64,000 bases of DNA from an uncultured Phocaeicola sp. (GCA_944320815.1 CALUIZ010000013.1:18845-82844), one strand, 5' to 3'. Positions 32,866 through 42,505 are shown, counted from the stretch's first letter. Made by a program: numbers and translations. Notes: a model not told the origin generated them from the letters alone.

Positions 32866-34113
32866 ATGAAGATCAAGAAACATTTAGGAATCGTTACGCT
32901 GGCAACTCTCGCGCTTGCGGCTTGCCAGCCGAAACAGGAGGCGAAACCTGACTTCCTGACCGAAGAGATCAACAACATCGTGGCACAGCACACGCTCCAG
33001 ACAGACATCATCGAAAAAAGCGGGAAATGCCTGAACCCGCGTACGCTCGACACACTGGGAAATATCGTCTATGTCCCCATCGACGACTGGACCAGCGGTT
33101 TCTTCCCCGGAAGCATGTGGCTTGACTATGACCTCACCAAAGATGAAAAATGGAAAAATCTGGCCGAAAAATATACCGAAGCACTCGACTCCGTGAAGTA
33201 TCTGAAATGGCATCACGACGTGGGCTTCATGATAGGATGCAGTTACCTGACGGGATACCGCCTGTGCGGGCAGCCTGAATATAAGGACGTGATTGTCGAA
33301 GCCGCCAAGTCGCTCTCCACCCGCTTCCGTCCGGGAGCAGGAGTAATCCAGTCGTGGGATGCCGACAGAGGATGGCAGGGCAAACGCGGATGGGAATGCC
33401 CGGTCATCATCGACAACATGATGAATCTGGAACTGTTGTTCGAGGCTACACGGCTGTCGGGCGACTCTACATTCCACAAGATTGCCGTTTCGCACGCTGA
33501 CCAGACGATGAAGAACCATTTCCGTCCGGACAACAGCTGTTACCACGTGGTTGACTATGCACTGAAGGACGGCAAGGTAAGAAGCCGCCAAACGGCACAG
33601 GGGTACGCGCACGAGTCTGCATGGGCACGCGGCCAGGCATGGGCCATCTATGGTTTCACTACATGCTACCGCTATACGCAGGACCCGCGCTATCTTGACC
33701 AGGCAGAAAAGACACTCAACTTCTATCTGAATGATGAGAACCTGCCGAAGGACTTGATTCCGTATTGGGATTTCGACGCTCCGAAGATTCCGAACGAGCC
33801 GAGAGACGTTTCTGCAGCCGCTTGTATCGCTTCCGCACTATATGAAATGGACGGATATTGCCAAGGAAAGAGCTACAAGGCACTGGCTGACACGATCGTC
33901 ACTCATCTGGCCGGACCGGACTACAAGGCTAAAGTGGGTGAAAACGGGAATTTCATCCTGATGCATTCTGTAGGAAGCATCCCGCACGGACAGGAAATCG
34001 ACGTGCCGCTGAACTATGCCGACTATTATTACGAAGAAGCGTTGATCCGCAAGAGAAACCTCGAAAACGGACAGCCGTTCTCTTTCGTGACTGAAAAGGA
34101 TTCTATCCAATAA
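32866..34113 (+). CDS. unsaturated glucuronyl hydrolase, GH88
   Basis: A 415-aa lipoprotein (ALAAC) that hydrates the 4,5-unsaturated uronic acid left by GAG lyases and so frees the disaccharide's hexosamine. Catalytic D183 lies in CPVIIDNMMNLELLFEATR. WTSGFFPGSMWLDYDL, HHDVGFMIGCSY and ARGQAWAIYGFTTCYRYT are GH88 core motifs. It is divergent from the HTCS and followed by a sulfatase, the arrangement expected for intracellular or periplasmic breakdown of chondroitin/dermatan-type disaccharides. Confidence 0.93.
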   Translation: MKIKKHLGIVTLATLALAACQPKQEAKPDFLTEEINNIVAQHTLQTDIIEKSGKCLNPRTLDTLGNIVYVPIDDWTSGFFPGSMWLDYDLTKDEKWKNLAEKYTEALDSVKYLKWHHDVGFMIGCSYLTGYRLCGQPEYKDVIVEAAKSLSTRFRPGAGVIQSWDADRGWQGKRGWECPVIIDNMMNLELLFEATRLSGDSTFHKIAVSHADQTMKNHFRPDNSCYHVVDYALKDGKVRSRQTAQGYAHESAWARGQAWAIYGFTTCYRYTQDPRYLDQAEKTLNFYLNDENLPKDLIPYWDFDAPKIPNEPRDVSAAACIASALYEMDGYCQGKSYKALADTIVTHLAGPDYKAKVGENGNFILMHSVGSIPHGQEIDVPLNYADYYYEEALIRKRNLENGQPFSFVTEKDSIQ

Positions 34114-34129
34114 TATTTCCAACCGGATA

Positions 34130-34179
34130 CAGAGACACAGGGACACAGGGCTTTCTATTCTCTGTGACTCTGTGTCTTT
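34130..34179 (+). terminator. hairpin between GH88 and sulfatase
   Basis: AGAGACACAGGGACACAGGG pairs with CTCTGTGACTCTGTGTCT, then TTGTTTTCC. It may attenuate rather than stop read-through into the sulfatase gene 28 nt later. Confidence 0.6.
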
Positions 34180-34207
34180 GTTTTCCTATTAAAACGAATA
34201 AATGACC

Positions 34208-35755
34208 ATGAAACATTTGTCTTATACATTGCTGGGCGGAGCCGGACTGCTTGCGCTGGCAGGATGCGGAAGTTCACAGGAAACAGTGGAACAGACGCAG
34301 CCCAATGTAATCTATGTATTCCCCGACCAGTTCCGGAACATGGCGATGGGTTTCTGGGGAGAACCGGGATTTAAGGAACATGTGCGTTTCGTGAACGACC
34401 CCGTACACACACCCAATATCAACAAGTTCGCGAAAGAGTCGCTGGTACTTTCGTCGGCCATAAGCAACTGCCCTCTGAGCAGCCCTCACCGCGGCTCCCT
34501 GCTCACGGGCATGTATCCCAACAAGAGCGGAATTCCCTTAAACTGTAATTCTGACCGTCCCATCAGTTCACTCCGCACGGATGTGGAATGCGTGAGCGAC
34601 GTGTTCAGCAAAAACGGATACGACTGTGCCTACTTCGGAAAGCTTCATGCGGAGTTCCCTACCCCCAATGACCCAGCCAATCCGGGACACTATGTGGAAG
34701 ACCGGGATCCGGCATGGGATGCGTACACACCGAAGGAACGCCGCCATGGATTCAACTACTGGTATTCTTACGGAACGTTCGACGTGCACAAGAATCCCCA
34801 TTACTGGGACACGGAAGGCAAACGGCATGACCCGAAGGAATGGTCGCCCCTGCACGAGGCCAAACAAGTGATTTCTTATCTGAAGAACGAAAATGGCCAG
34901 CGCGACGAAAAGAAACCGTTCTTCATCATGGTAGGCATGAATCCGCCGCACAGTCCTTACCGCACGCTCGATGACTGCATGGAAGAGGATTTCAATCTCT
35001 ACAAGGACAAACCGATTGACAGTCTGCTGGTACGTCCCAATGCCGACCGGAAACGTGAAAAGGCGGCTTCCGCCCCTTATTATTTCGCTTCGGTGACGGG
35101 TGTGGACCGTGCATTCGGTCAGATTCTTGACTGCCTGAAAGAACTGGAACTTGACAAGAACACGATTGTGGTGTTCGCTTCCGACCACGGAGAAACCATG
35201 TGCAGCCAGTTTACGGACGACCCGAAAAATTCTCCGTATGCCGAATCCATGAACGTCCCGTTCATCGTGCGTTATCCGGGACATATCCGTCCGCATGTGG
35301 ACAATCTGATGCTTTCATCCCCCGACATCATGCCTACCCTGCTGGGACTCTGCAAACTTGACAAGGATATTCCTGCCACCGTTCAGGGCAGCAACTATGC
35401 TCCGTTGTTCTACGAAGACTCCACAAGTGTTATCGCACGCCCAACCGGTGCACTCTATATCCAGAACATCGACGGAGAAAAAGACAAGGACGGAAAAGTG
35501 ATTTCTTATTTCCCGAAATCAAGGGGTATCAAAACGGCACACTACACGCTGGCTCTCTATATCGACAAGGACAAGAAGCTGGAACGCACGCTGCTCTTCG
35601 ACGACGTGAACGACCCGTATCAGTTGAACAACCTTTCACTGGAGGAACATCCGGAGATTGTAAAGGAACTTTACCGCGAAATGGCACAGCAACTGAAAGA
35701 CATCGAAGACCCGTGGTATAACGAAAAGATTCTTGCGGACATGCTTCCTTATTGA
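34208..35755 (+). CDS. Ser-type S1 sulfatase lipoprotein (second)
   Basis: 515 aa from MKHLSYTLLGG; a Met two codons upstream (34202) is also in frame. Lipobox ALAGC. The formylglycine serine is in S-S-P-H-R (SNCPLSSPHRGSLLTGMYP), residue 91 from this start. Metal and substrate sites show YVFPDQFRNMAMGFWG, YFGKLH and FASDHGETM. It differs strongly from the sulfatase at 26893. Its place after GH88 resembles BT3348-BT3349 (GH88 and GalNAc-4-O-sulfatase). The substrate is inferred from neighbours. Confidence 0.9.
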   Translation: MKHLSYTLLGGAGLLALAGCGSSQETVEQTQPNVIYVFPDQFRNMAMGFWGEPGFKEHVRFVNDPVHTPNINKFAKESLVLSSAISNCPLSSPHRGSLLTGMYPNKSGIPLNCNSDRPISSLRTDVECVSDVFSKNGYDCAYFGKLHAEFPTPNDPANPGHYVEDRDPAWDAYTPKERRHGFNYWYSYGTFDVHKNPHYWDTEGKRHDPKEWSPLHEAKQVISYLKNENGQRDEKKPFFIMVGMNPPHSPYRTLDDCMEEDFNLYKDKPIDSLLVRPNADRKREKAASAPYYFASVTGVDRAFGQILDCLKELELDKNTIVVFASDHGETMCSQFTDDPKNSPYAESMNVPFIVRYPGHIRPHVDNLMLSSPDIMPTLLGLCKLDKDIPATVQGSNYAPLFYEDSTSVIARPTGALYIQNIDGEKDKDGKVISYFPKSRGIKTAHYTLALYIDKDKKLERTLLFDDVNDPYQLNNLSLEEHPEIVKELYREMAQQLKDIEDPWYNEKILADMLPY

Positions 35756-35784
35756 TTCTTGTACCGCTCAATCTGGACATACAT

Positions 35785-35824
35785 AAAAAAGGCCGGTTCC
35801 GCACAAACAGAACCGGCTTTTTTT
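35785..35824. terminator. bidirectional terminator between convergent genes
   Basis: AAAAAAGGCCGGTTC...GAACCGGCTTTTTTT with A- and T-runs on both sides; serves the sulfatase and the minus-strand gene at 35843. Confidence 0.9.
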
Positions 35825-35842
35825 ATGCTTGACGCTGAATTG

Positions 35843-36508
35843 TCACTTCTTCTGCAAAGTTACATTGTCAATTATCATCTTCGAATCTTTTTTCTGAAGC
35901 TGAATCACTACAATCAAATCTTTCAGCATGGCATCAGATGTGGGAGACTCAGTAATCTTGTTGCCCTTTGCCTCAACCCCTTTCACGCTCGCGAAAGCAT
36001 CGACAGCCTTTGAAAGGTCGAACTTTGCCGTCACTTTCATCCACTTTCCCGGCTTGTTGATGACACGGCTGAATGCGGCAGCCGACTGGTTTTTGGAAGC
36101 CTCATCAGTAAGGTCGAACTGGTCGCGCATGATAAAGGTCTTGGCCTTCGAGTCGCAAAGGAAGAACCGCACCTGTGCACCTTCGGTAAGAGCCTTGGCT
36201 TCGAACGACAAGGTATATACACCCTTTTCGGCACCTTCCACACGCTGCGCCAGATAAGCCTTGTACCATGAATTGTCGCTTGTGTTTTCAATCTGAACGG
36301 CATTTCCATGTTTCTCGTCATCCGTTACCGGAGTGATGGTAGTGGCACCGCCTGTCTTGTCCAACACGAACCACTCTTCCGTAGCAGGAACATACTCATA
36401 CGTTTTAGCGTCCAGAGGAGTATCGAATGTACCGTTCTTGATAAGATTCTGGGCATTCATTCCCAAAGCGAGGAATGACACAGCCACCAACAAAAATGTC
36501 TTTCTCAT
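35843..36508 (-). CDS. secreted CBM4/9-like jelly-roll protein, stand-alone
   Basis: A 221-aa protein with a signal peptide (LALGMNAQ). NLIKNGTFDTPL at the mature N-terminus, WYKAYLAQRVEGAEKGVYTLSFEAKA and the C-terminal MIIDNVTLQKK are the pattern of carbohydrate-binding modules of the CBM4/9 (galactose-binding-like) fold. No catalytic domain is attached. It has its own gene between two terminators. Ligand unknown; a periplasmic or surface glycan-binding role is an inference. Confidence 0.65.
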   Translation of the reverse strand: MRKTFLLVAVSFLALGMNAQNLIKNGTFDTPLDAKTYEYVPATEEWFVLDKTGGATTITPVTDDEKHGNAVQIENTSDNSWYKAYLAQRVEGAEKGVYTLSFEAKALTEGAQVRFFLCDSKAKTFIMRDQFDLTDEASKNQSAAAFSRVINKPGKWMKVTAKFDLSKAVDAFASVKGVEAKGNKITESPTSDAMLKDLIVVIQLQKKDSKMIIDNVTLQKK

Positions 36509-36799
36509 AAGCTTTTAAGTTATTTAGTATCATCTGCAAAGTAAATAAAAAAGAAGAAAAACATATCTGCACATCACATCTTTTTTAAGTAAATAATTCT
36601 TTTTTGAGATTAATTTCAGGACATTGCGCTTTCAGGGATTCCCATTTTCCCCTGATTGTAAAATATAGATAATTTATGCAACCTTTTCCCCGGAACGATT
36701 GTTATGCATGAAAACGGTTGGACAAGGTAAAGTCCGGGAAAAAACATCCTTGCCTTTGTCGTACGCCGACACAAGAACTTTAACTAAAAAAAGACACTT
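36509..36799. other. divergent intergenic region without a recognised gene
   Basis: 291 nt between the CBM-like gene (minus) and the OmpA-family gene (plus). A/T-rich. It must carry both promoters, but I find no complete -33/-7 pair; the best -7-like sequence toward the OmpA gene is near CTTTG at 36755. No repeats or hairpins stand out. Confidence 0.5.
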
Positions 36800-37960
36800 A
36801 TGATGAAAAAGAAAATTCTGTTGGCAGCCACTCTGGTTGCCGCGATGTCTGTGAACGCACAGAAAGCGTATGAAGGAACCGCCTTCTTTGACAATTGGTA
36901 CATCGGACTGAACGGCGGAGGAATCACTCCTCTGTCACATTCCGCATTCTGGAAGAATATGCGTGGAACGGCCGGTCTGGAGCTGGGCAAACAAGTGACT
37001 CCGGTACTGGGTGTTTCATTCCAAGGTCTTACCGCTGTGAACACATCGTATAGCCGCACGGCATTCGATGCACTTAACCTCTCTGCAAACGGCAAGATTA
37101 ATCTGAACAATCTGTTTGGCGGTTATCTTGGCGAACCCCGCCTGTTTGAAGTGGAAGCCATCGCAGGTATCGGATGGGGACATGATTTCATGAACTCCGG
37201 TTACGGAAAAGATGACAGCTACATGACAAGCCGTTTCGGCGCAAGCCTGAACTTCAATGTAGGTGAGCAGAAAGCATGATCAATCAATGTGAAACCGGCT
37301 GTAGTCTATCGTATGGGCGGGAAAGATGCACAAATGCTGAATGTCAACAAATCGGCCTTTGAACTCTTGGCCGGCGTAACCTATCATTTCTCATGCAGTA
37401 ACGGCAAGCATTACATGACCATCCAGCGTCCGTATGACCCGTATGAGGTGAAAGCGTTGAATGACAAGGTGAATGCGCTGCGCGCGACCGTCGAAGCCCA
37501 GGAGGCGGCATTGAATGACAGCGAAGCAAAGACAGACGAACTGCAGAACGCATTGGACGTTTGCCGGAATGCATTGAACGACTGCCAAAATACACCGATA
37601 GCGACAATCATAGAAAAGAGCCATACCATGTCACTTGAATCTGTCGTCACTTTCCGCCAAGGAAGCACATCTGTCGGTTCCGACCAGATTCCTAACGTGG
37701 AGCGCATAGCCACCTACATGAAAAACCATCCGGAGAGTACCGTTTCCATCAAGGGATATGCTTCTCCTGAAGGAAGTGCAGAGGTAAACGCACGTATCGC
37801 CAAACAACGTGCGGATGCAGTGAAGAAAATATTGATGAACAGATACAAGATAGACGAAAGCCGTATCACTTCAGAAGGTCAGGGAGTAGGCAACATGTTC
37901 TCTGAACCCGACTGGAACCGTGTAAGCATCGCTACGCTGAATGACGAGAACGCCGAATAA
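36800..37960 (+). pseudogene. OmpA-family outer-membrane protein interrupted by an in-frame TGA
   Basis: The two halves are in the same frame. A signal peptide (VAAMSVNAQ) and an eight-strand-like barrel run to NFNVGEQKA, then TGA at 37277-37279, then SINVKPAVVYRM continues the barrel. A coiled linker (LNDKVNALRATVEAQEAALND) and an OmpA peptidoglycan-binding domain (VTFRQGSTSVGSDQIPNV, VSIKGYASPEGSAEVNARIAKQRADAVK) follow. The TGA sits where a Trp (TGG) is expected, so one G-to-A change explains it. Either it is a recent nonsense mutation, a sequencing error, or a truncated 159-aa product. Codon use downstream shows no decay. Confidence 0.85.
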
Positions 37961-37975
37961 ATCTCCACTATCCAT

Positions 37976-38017
37976 AAAAAAGACTCGGACCTGAAGAACT
38001 TGGTCCGAGTCTTTTTT
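37976..38017. terminator. bidirectional terminator
   Basis: AAAAAAGACTCGGACC...GGTCCGAGTCTTTTTT, a perfect stem between the convergent OmpA and DUF3108 genes. Confidence 0.92.
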
Positions 38018-38044
38018 ATATGTTTATATGTAACCTTTCTTCTG

Positions 38045-38860
38045 CTATTCCTCCTCCACTATTGAAGTCAACGGATGACGGTTGCCTTTGATGTCTGTAA
38101 GGAATGCCTTGGCCGAACCGAAGTTCAGATACATGTCCAGACGTACAGGAAGATGGTTGCGGTCATCAGTCACATAAAAGGTGATGACTTCCTTTTCCTT
38201 TCCTTCGGCTGTATATTCGACCAGTGAAAACACAAGACAGCGGTAAGTGACTCCATTTTCCGACTTGAAGTTCTCCCTTCCCCTATAAATGAGCGTCTGC
38301 TTTTCTACCGCTCTTCCCGTAGCCATTGAAAACAGAATCTTCTGGCCTATCTTATAGTCGGTAGGGTCGTATGAACGCGCCTGAAGCAGGATACTCAGCA
38401 TATCATACACACACACCTCCATCTCGTCATGATGCTTGTCGGTATTCCCTCTGAGCGTACGCTGCTGGTCGACGATACACAATCCGTTACGATAACTGAA
38501 ATTCACCTCGTCTACAGTATAACGTTTGCCCTCTTCCGCACCTTTCCGGAAATAAACCGGCACCAGGTCTTTCGTGGTGATGCAGGTAAGCGTATCACGC
38601 ATTTTGAAGAAGAAGTCAATCTTCTTGTTCGTATACGACTGCAGGTCAGTCTTCAGGCAAGGAATTCCTTTGTGCGTCGTTTCGTTCACTGTCATTTTTG
38701 CCCATCCCGCATTAATCCAGATAAACTTCCAGTTGAACTTCAGCTCATACGATAATGTTTCTCCAGGTTTGATGGCATCGTTGACTGCACCACATTGTGC
38801 TTTGGCTGCCATGCCCCCCATCAGGAGGCAAAGGCAAAGAATCAGTTTTTTCGTTGTCAT
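38045..38860 (-). CDS. DUF3108 domain protein, exported
   Basis: A 271-aa protein with a signal peptide (MGGMAAKAQ). The DUF3108 pattern is clear: KPGETLSYELKFNWKFIWINAGWAKM, KTDLQSYTNKKIDFFFKMRDTLTC, then ITFYVTDDRNHLPVRLDMYLNFGSAKAFL. Function unknown; the family is predicted to be a beta-barrel or lipocalin-like envelope protein. Its start overlaps the stop of the preceding gene by 4 nt, so the two are translated together. Confidence 0.85.
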   Translation of the reverse strand: MTTKKLILCLCLLMGGMAAKAQCGAVNDAIKPGETLSYELKFNWKFIWINAGWAKMTVNETTHKGIPCLKTDLQSYTNKKIDFFFKMRDTLTCITTKDLVPVYFRKGAEEGKRYTVDEVNFSYRNGLCIVDQQRTLRGNTDKHHDEMEVCVYDMLSILLQARSYDPTDYKIGQKILFSMATGRAVEKQTLIYRGRENFKSENGVTYRCLVFSLVEYTAEGKEKEVITFYVTDDRNHLPVRLDMYLNFGSAKAFLTDIKGNRHPLTSIVEEE

Positions 38861-40782
38861 GTTCTTCCTAATTTTCGGGCACGCTCCTTGTTGCGGTCCT
38901 TGATTTTCTTGGCTTCTTCGGGTTTCTGTTTCTTTATTTCATCCAATTTCTGTCGGTCGGGCGGAGTGGCATGGAGATCCCAGTTCTCTTCAAACTCGAA
39001 ATTGGCCTTCATTTCCCAGACTTTCGGGAAATAGAACACCTCCTCCGGCTGACGTTTCTCCCCATAATTGCCTGTGTCCCATATTCCGTTGTTATTGTCA
39101 TCGTTGAAAAGACGGATGTAATATTTCGTGCTTGGCTGCAGGAAATAAAAGTCGCACGTACGTTTGTCTGTCACCGGCTGCTGGCGGACAACGGCATCAC
39201 TGCTGTTCAGCAACTGCACAACCGCATGAGGACCCGCACCTGAAATATTCAGATAAAGAGTGCCATATTCCTCCAGCGTCTTCACCTTCAGCTTATTCTC
39301 CACCTTGTTCGTATAAAGTCCGTAAATGCCTTTAATGGCCAGCGAATCAATCTTCAGCTGATACTCCTGTCCCGGCTGCCAGTCGGCCAGAATCTGATAT
39401 TGCCGGGGAGCCACACTGTCGGCCATGAAGATGAACGGAATGTCCTGCCATACGGAATCGACCATCACAGCCATATGAATGGCCGAAGTGTCAATGCTCT
39501 CCACAGGCTCTTCAAACTTAAGCGTAATGTTCCTGTTGATGTCCAGACTGGAAGGAGCGTCCACATTCATGGCAAAGAACTTGGGTTCAGCCTTGATGGT
39601 ATCACCCCGTTTCTCCCGTTTCTTGCGTTCCTTCTCCTCTTTCTTGCGTGCCTCTTCCGCCATGGCCAGACGCCGTTCGCGGTTGATTTTATTCATCATC
39701 CTCAACGTATCCGTTTTCGGCACGAGCTGTCCCAGCGTATCCGTGGCGAAATAATCCATCTGGAAAGTCAGCGTATCACGTTCGCAGAGCGTCGTATCCT
39801 TTATCCAATAGCGGATAGTGTCATGACGCGCGTTGCTCTCGATGACAAACGCATCCTTTTCGTCAAAGTCAAGCCCTTTTATCGTAGGCAACGTATCAGA
39901 CTTTGCACTGAAATAGAGCGAAAAACGGTTCAACTGTTCACGTTCGCTCTTCATCAGATACTGCATGGGGTTCTCTTCCTTGAACGAGCGGAGAATGATG
40001 TCATCCGGCATGAAGCGCGTATAGTGCACTTCATAAATGGTATCATATGCCAGGGTGTCAAGTTCGTTCCACACCGTATCCTGACGGACTGCCGGCGCCA
40101 TACTCGGGATGACCAGCGAATCCTGCCAGGCAATAGCTTCTGTTTTGGAATCGAACAAGTAGTTCTGGTTTCCGTCCATGAGCGCATAGATGCGGTATTT
40201 CCCCGGAGCGACTCCGCGTATGGTAAAATGTCCGCGGCTGTCCGTACGTGAGATGCGAACGAAAGGCAGTTTGGTGAACGCCGTATCGCTCAAATCCTTA
40301 TGAAGACCGACCTGTATGCCTTTCACCGGCTCCAGATCTTGTGCGTTGAGCACAGTTCCCGACACTTCCATCGTGTCGATATGTTCCCCCGTAGAAAAGG
40401 CATAGGCAAAGTTCCCCAGAGGGTTGTCTTCATTGTTGTCCACAATCGCATCACCGAAATCGACGGTATAGGTCGTATTTTCCTGCAACGTGTCGAAAAA
40501 CTCCACCAGCACCTTTTTCCCGCTTACCTTTACCTCCGGTGCCTCCTTCTGCGGAGGAGAAATGATCACTTTCTCGGAAGGCTTGTCGAGCTTGATGAAC
40601 TCATCGAATTCAATGGAAATCTTCTTGCGCTGGTTATTGGTGGCATTCGGCTCCGGTGTGGCTCGGACAAACTTGGGCGGTGTCTCGTCATATGGTCCTC
40701 CGTCGGGCATACCCGTACTGGCACACGCATAGAAGCCGATGACAACCAGCAGCATGGCGATGTATTTTGGAATCGGTCTCAT
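38857..40782 (-). CDS. Ig-like (Big_5) domain lipoprotein
   Basis: A 641-aa lipoprotein (lipobox GFYAC). Residues ~35-135 are a Big_5 Ig domain (PPKFVRATPEPNATNNQRKKI, EFDEFIKLDKPSEKVIISPP). This is followed by a carboxypeptidase-regulatory-like fold (VSGTVLNAQDLEPVKGIQVGL, GHFTIRGVAPGKYRIYALMD) and further beta domains, with a charged stretch of AEEARKKEEKERKKREKRGD near residue 400. The C-terminus is basic (KIKDRNKERARKLGRT). It is a conserved Bacteroidales envelope protein of unknown function, coupled to DUF3108. Confidence 0.82.
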   Translation of the reverse strand: MRPIPKYIAMLLVVIGFYACASTGMPDGGPYDETPPKFVRATPEPNATNNQRKKISIEFDEFIKLDKPSEKVIISPPQKEAPEVKVSGKKVLVEFFDTLQENTTYTVDFGDAIVDNNEDNPLGNFAYAFSTGEHIDTMEVSGTVLNAQDLEPVKGIQVGLHKDLSDTAFTKLPFVRISRTDSRGHFTIRGVAPGKYRIYALMDGNQNYLFDSKTEAIAWQDSLVIPSMAPAVRQDTVWNELDTLAYDTIYEVHYTRFMPDDIILRSFKEENPMQYLMKSEREQLNRFSLYFSAKSDTLPTIKGLDFDEKDAFVIESNARHDTIRYWIKDTTLCERDTLTFQMDYFATDTLGQLVPKTDTLRMMNKINRERRLAMAEEARKKEEKERKKREKRGDTIKAEPKFFAMNVDAPSSLDINRNITLKFEEPVESIDTSAIHMAVMVDSVWQDIPFIFMADSVAPRQYQILADWQPGQEYQLKIDSLAIKGIYGLYTNKVENKLKVKTLEEYGTLYLNISGAGPHAVVQLLNSSDAVVRQQPVTDKRTCDFYFLQPSTKYYIRLFNDDNNNGIWDTGNYGEKRQPEEVFYFPKVWEMKANFEFEENWDLHATPPDRQKLDEIKKQKPEEAKKIKDRNKERARKLGRT

Positions 40783-40797
40783 TCAGGAAAACGTTTT

Positions 40798-42303
40798 TTA
40801 ATGGTTCAGTTGCAGAATTTCATCGATATAGTCGCGGTTGTTGCTCAGACGAGGCACCTTATGCTGTCCTCCCAGCTTTCCTTTCTGCTTCAGCCAGTCA
40901 TGGAACAGGCCAGGACGCGCCACAATGATTTCCAGCTCCTGCAGAGTGATGTCCTTATGACGTTTCGCCTCATAGTCGGAATTGATTTCCTGCAGGGACT
41001 TGTCGAGGATGCTGCGGAACTTCTCCAGCGAATCGGGCATCACGCTGAACTCGACAAGCCACTGGTGGCGGCATTTCGCGTCCGCATCCATGAACACCGG
41101 AGCGGCGGTATATTCAAGCACCTGCGCACCCGTTTCCGCACAGGCCTTTGCCAACCCCTTTTCCGCATTGTCCACCATCAGTTCCTCACCGAACGCATTG
41201 ATGAAGTGCTTGGTACGGCCCGATATGATGAACTTGTACGGGTCTTTCTGCGTAAACTTCACCGTATCACCCAAGATGTACCTCCACAGTCCACACGAAG
41301 TGCTGATTACGATGGCATAGTTGCGTCCCACTTCTACACCAGCAAGCGGAACGATGTGCGGGTTCGGACTGTCTATCTCTTCCAGCGGAATGAATTCATA
41401 GAACACGTCATAGTCAATCATGAGCAGCATGGCCGGGTCGTCCAGACTGCTCTGGAGCCCGAAGAAGCCTTCGCTGGCATTGTAAGTCTCCATGTAGTGC
41501 ATCTTGTCGGTAGGAATCAGCCGTTTGTACTGCTCGCGGTATGGAGTGAAGCATACTCCCCCGTGGAAGAACACTTCCAGATTGGGCCACACTTCATTCA
41601 GGCAAGTGGCGCCGGTCTTCTCCAAAATACGCTTTATGACCGCCAGCATCCACGAAGGCACCCCCGAAAGGTTGGTCACATTCTCGTGAATGGTCGTCTC
41701 GGCTATGCGCTCCACCTTTTCCTCAAATTCGCTGAGAAGGGCGATTTCCTTGCTCGGCACGCGGATGAAGTTAACCAGAGGGTTGATGTTCTGTATCAGA
41801 ATGGCGGAAAGGTCGCCTACCAGGCTGTCCTTCACATTGTAGTTCGGGCTGTGGCTCCCCCCCAGAATCAGTCCCTTGCCAGAAAAGAAACGGCTTTCCG
41901 AATTTTCCTGAAGATAAAGTGCCACGGCATCCACCCCACCCTTATAATGGATTCCATGAAGTCCGTCCTGGCTGACAGGGATGAACTTGCTCTTGTCATT
42001 GGTGGTGCCCGATGATTTGGCGTACCAGACAACTTTCCCCGGCCAGAGCACATTCTCCTCCCCATGGCGCATCCGGTCCACATATCCTTTCACTTCTTCG
42101 TATGTCTGGATGGGCACACGCCGGAAGTCCTCATAACTTTTCATGTGGGAGTAGTCGTATTTTTTACCCCATTCGGTAGGGGCGGCCGTCTGTATCAATT
42201 TCTGGAATACCCGGTTCTGAATAGCTTCCGCTTCAGCGGCATACTTTTCGATGGCTTTCTGCCGCAAACCGAATATTTTACCTATCACTTTCGTTGTATT
42301 CAT
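40798..42303 (-). CDS. GH3-auxin-family acyl-adenylate/amide synthetase-like protein
   Basis: 501 aa from MNTTKVIGKIFGL. The open frame continues to 42531, but that part crosses the -7 box at 42334 and palindrome array D, so the internal Met is the start. Motifs YAKSSGTTNDKSKFIPVS (nucleotide-binding P-loop of the ANL/GH3 fold), MHYMETYNASEGFFGLQ, YIPLEE-type FEFIPLEEID and LGDTVKF fit the family. Plant members conjugate amino acids to jasmonate or auxin; the bacterial substrate is not known. It lies just downstream of the Big_5/DUF3108 pair's promoter side, same strand. Confidence 0.88.
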   Translation of the reverse strand: MNTTKVIGKIFGLRQKAIEKYAAEAEAIQNRVFQKLIQTAAPTEWGKKYDYSHMKSYEDFRRVPIQTYEEVKGYVDRMRHGEENVLWPGKVVWYAKSSGTTNDKSKFIPVSQDGLHGIHYKGGVDAVALYLQENSESRFFSGKGLILGGSHSPNYNVKDSLVGDLSAILIQNINPLVNFIRVPSKEIALLSEFEEKVERIAETTIHENVTNLSGVPSWMLAVIKRILEKTGATCLNEVWPNLEVFFHGGVCFTPYREQYKRLIPTDKMHYMETYNASEGFFGLQSSLDDPAMLLMIDYDVFYEFIPLEEIDSPNPHIVPLAGVEVGRNYAIVISTSCGLWRYILGDTVKFTQKDPYKFIISGRTKHFINAFGEELMVDNAEKGLAKACAETGAQVLEYTAAPVFMDADAKCRHQWLVEFSVMPDSLEKFRSILDKSLQEINSDYEAKRHKDITLQELEIIVARPGLFHDWLKQKGKLGGQHKVPRLSNNRDYIDEILQLNH

Positions 42304-42333
42304 TTGCAGTTCTGTTTCAACACACTCTTTCGG

Positions 42334-42341
42334 CAAAGGTA
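42334..42341 (-). promoter_or_regulatory. -7 box of the GH3-family gene
   Basis: TACCTTTG on the minus strand, 31 nt before MNTTKV. This decides the start codon. The -33 region is weak. Confidence 0.55.
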
Positions 42342-42418
42342 GTTTATTCTTTCCAATTTTCCGTGCACATAAGTTTTTTTTTGATGTCCGTAATTTCCTG
42401 ACTTCAGTTCCGATGAGA

Positions 42419-42505
42419 AAGAACAGGCGGTTGTCGTGATTCGAATACCCGCTTGTCCCGACTGAAACAGACGCATGTTTTGGACAAAATATCCCCTTGT
42501 TTTCC
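42419..42505. repeat. palindrome array D (4 units)
   Basis: Cores GAACAGGCGGTTGTC, GAATACCCGCTTGTCCC, GAAACAGACGCATGTTTTG and AAAATATCCCCTTGTTTTC are centred near 42428, 42451, 42473 and 42495 (22-23 bp spacing). It lies about 80 bp upstream of the GH3-family -7 box and 100 bp upstream of pfkA. The flank TTTTTTTGATGTCCGTAATTT aligns with the flank of array B. Confidence 0.6.
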
